Origin: Sphingopyxis soli
GTDB lineage: Bacteria; Pseudomonadota; Alphaproteobacteria; Sphingomonadales; Sphingomonadaceae
Length of the DNA: 33,564 nt
NCBI RefSeq assembly: GCF_018682675.1
Contig: NZ_JAFMTR010000076.1
Span: 1 to 33,564 of the forward strand
Direction of reading: 5' to 3'
The notes under the pieces were generated by a model that did no database searches, was not told where the DNA came from, and saw only the letters and a list, made by a program, of their open reading frames with translations. The first letter of the stretch is position 1. The number at the start of each line of letters is the position of its first letter. The position numbers and the translations under genes were made by a program. Positions 32,315 to 33,564 of the stretch are shown in pieces.

Positions 32315-33343
32315 ATGACCCGGGCGACGATCAAGGATGTCTCGCGCGTCGCCGGCGTGTCGATCAAGACGGTGTCGCGCGTGCTCAACAAGGAACGCTA
32401 TGTCAGCGACGACATGCGGCAAAAGGTCGAGGAGGCGGTCGCGCGCCTCAACTACCATCCCAGCCTCGCCGCGCGCACGCTCGCCGGTCGGCGCTCGTTC
32501 CAGATCGGGCTGATCCACGACAACCCCAGCCCCTATTATATCTTCAACATGCAGGCCGGGGTCGGGCAGCGCTGCCGCGAGGCGAACTTCCGCATGATCA
32601 TCCAGCCGTGCGACATCAACTCGCCCGGCCTCGTCGACGATATCGGCGCGCTGATCGATCAGGCGCAGCTCGACGGCATCATCATGACCCCGCCGGTGAC
32701 CGACGTCGGCACCGCGCTCGCCGAGCTGTTCCGGCGCAAGATCCCCGTCGTCCGCGTCCAGCCGGGCACCGACCTCACCGCGACCTCGGCGGTTTACATC
32801 GACAATGTGCAGGCGGCCGACGACATGACCGCCTATCTCATCTCGCTCGGCCATCGCCGCATCGGGCTGGTGACGGGGCATGCCAATTATTTCGCCAGCG
32901 GCCAGCGGCTGACCGGCTACCGGCAGGCGCTGCAGCGCGCGGGCATCGGGTTCGACGCCGCGCTCGTCTTCCCCGGCCAGTTCGATTTCCAGTCGGGCGC
33001 CGCGGCGGCCGAGGCGCTGCTCGCGCTTCCCGAGCCACCGACCTCGATCTTCGCGAGCAGCGACGAAATGGCCGCGGGCGTGCTCGCGGCTGCGCATCGC
33101 ATGGGCGTGTCGGTGCCGGGCCAGCTCTCGGTCGCGGGCTTCGACGACACCGACCTCGCGCAGGTCGTCTGGCCGTCGCTGACGACGATCCGCCAGCCGA
33201 TCCGCGACCTCGGCTACGCCGCCGCCGACCTGCTGCTCGAATTCGGCGAGACGATCGAGCGGCGGCAATTGCCGCACGAACTGATCGTCCGCGGATCGAC
33301 CGCGCCGCCGCGGCCAATGGCTCCCGGATCAAGTCCGGGATGA
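32315..33343 (+). CDS. LacI family transcriptional regulator
   Basis: A 342-residue DNA-binding repressor or activator. The N-terminal helix-turn-helix TIKDVSRVAGVSIKTVSRVL (5-24) is followed by the hinge helix region LNYHPSLAARTLAG and a periplasmic-binding-protein-like sugar domain (about 60-335) containing LGHRRIGLVTG and SVAGFDDTDLAQ. The ligand is unknown, probably a sugar. ATG 32315 starts the family's usual N-terminus; earlier in-frame starts run through the divergent spacer. The last residues (MAPGSSPG) and the stop codon come from a REP-like repeat at 33322-33345. Confidence 0.92.
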   Translation: MTRATIKDVSRVAGVSIKTVSRVLNKERYVSDDMRQKVEEAVARLNYHPSLAARTLAGRRSFQIGLIHDNPSPYYIFNMQAGVGQRCREANFRMIIQPCDINSPGLVDDIGALIDQAQLDGIIMTPPVTDVGTALAELFRRKIPVVRVQPGTDLTATSAVYIDNVQAADDMTAYLISLGHRRIGLVTGHANYFASGQRLTGYRQALQRAGIGFDAALVFPGQFDFQSGAAAAEALLALPEPPTSIFASSDEMAAGVLAAAHRMGVSVPGQLSVAGFDDTDLAQVVWPSLTTIRQPIRDLGYAAADLLLEFGETIERRQLPHELIVRGSTAPPRPMAPGSSPG

Positions 33344-33345
33344 CG
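33322..33345. repeat. REP-like hairpin at the 3' end of the LacI gene
   Basis: TCCCGGA (33322-33328) pairs with TCCGGGA (33334-33340) around TCAAG. The 16 bases 33330-33345 follow the same CAAGTYCRGGRTGACG pattern as the two copies at 44-59 and 97-112. The TGA inside the pattern serves as the LacI-type gene's stop codon. Confidence 0.75.
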
Positions 33346-33377
33346 AAGGCCTGAAAACGACCGGTTACTGCCATAAG

Positions 33378-33564
33378 ATCCTCCCCATCGACTTGCGATG
33401 GGGAGGGGGAGTGCAGGGTTGGATTGCCCCCGGCAATACAAGTCCAGTCCGGGGGACTGGACGACCCGGCACTCCGCGAAGCGGTGGTGGAGGGGCGGCG
33501 GGCGTTAGCGAGCGCTGCGCGCTCGGCCCCTCCGTCAGCCCTTCGGGCTGCCACCTCCCCATCG
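33378..33564. repeat. Second, partial copy of the large palindromic element
   Basis: The copy starts ATCCTCCC at 33378 like the left one. The pair CCTCCCCATCG (33380-33390) and CGATGGGGAGG (33396-33406) forms a hairpin, followed by ATTGCC/GGCAAT (33423-33428/33432-33437) and GTCCAGTCC/GGACTGGAC (33442-33450/33454-33462). It ends at the window edge with 39 bases identical to 285-323. It is longer inside than the left copy, and its right arm continues beyond the window. Confidence 0.75.

Overview
This window looks like chromosomal DNA of a high-GC alphaproteobacterium of the Sphingomonadales, most likely Sphingopyxis or a close relative. That rests on the GC-rich codon use, the protein flavour, the scattered short palindromic repeats and the type of exopolysaccharide locus. 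The genus is an inference; no search was run. Family names below come from memory of the protein families, not from a database hit.

Layout. Positions 1-457 hold repeats and no convincing gene. Positions 458-7899 carry unrelated genes: a small unknown protein, a GMC oxidoreductase with a ferredoxin-like cysteine cluster, the tRNA hydroxylase TrhO, a secreted caspase-like protein, a membrane SRPBCC protein overlapping a methyltransferase, and thioredoxin reductase.

Positions 8000-26660 form a nearly complete exosortase A (XrtA/PEP-CTERM) exopolysaccharide and protein-sorting locus. It has two divergent accessory operons separated by only 35 bp. Leftward are a FemAB/GNAT-like transferase, an acyl carrier protein and two alpha/beta hydrolases. 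Rightward are an AMP-forming acyl ligase and a PLP decarboxylase. The main operon (13716-24751) then encodes the export lipoprotein, chain-length determinant, tyrosine autokinase, outer-membrane barrel, ATPase, polysaccharide deacetylase, FemAB protein, glycosyltransferase and exosortase A fused to an EpsI domain. The asparagine-synthase-like amidotransferase follows at 24765. Many junctions are 1-4 bp stop/start overlaps, so translation is probably coupled. The machinery should polymerise, modify and export a polysaccharide and process PEP-CTERM proteins at the inner membrane, but no PEP-CTERM substrate, PrsK/PrsR regulator or priming sugar transferase is visible here.

Positions 26739-28801 hold a CelD/FemAB-like acetyltransferase translationally coupled to a JmjC/cupin-like oxygenase, a possible unrecognised extension of the locus. 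Positions 28883-30842 are a housekeeping operon (IF-1, Maf, an RNase E/G-like protein, YacG), followed by tRNA-Phe(GAA) with a good promoter. The window ends with a YeiH-family transporter divergent from a LacI-family regulator whose stop codon lies inside a repeat, then a second copy of the large palindromic element seen at the left end.
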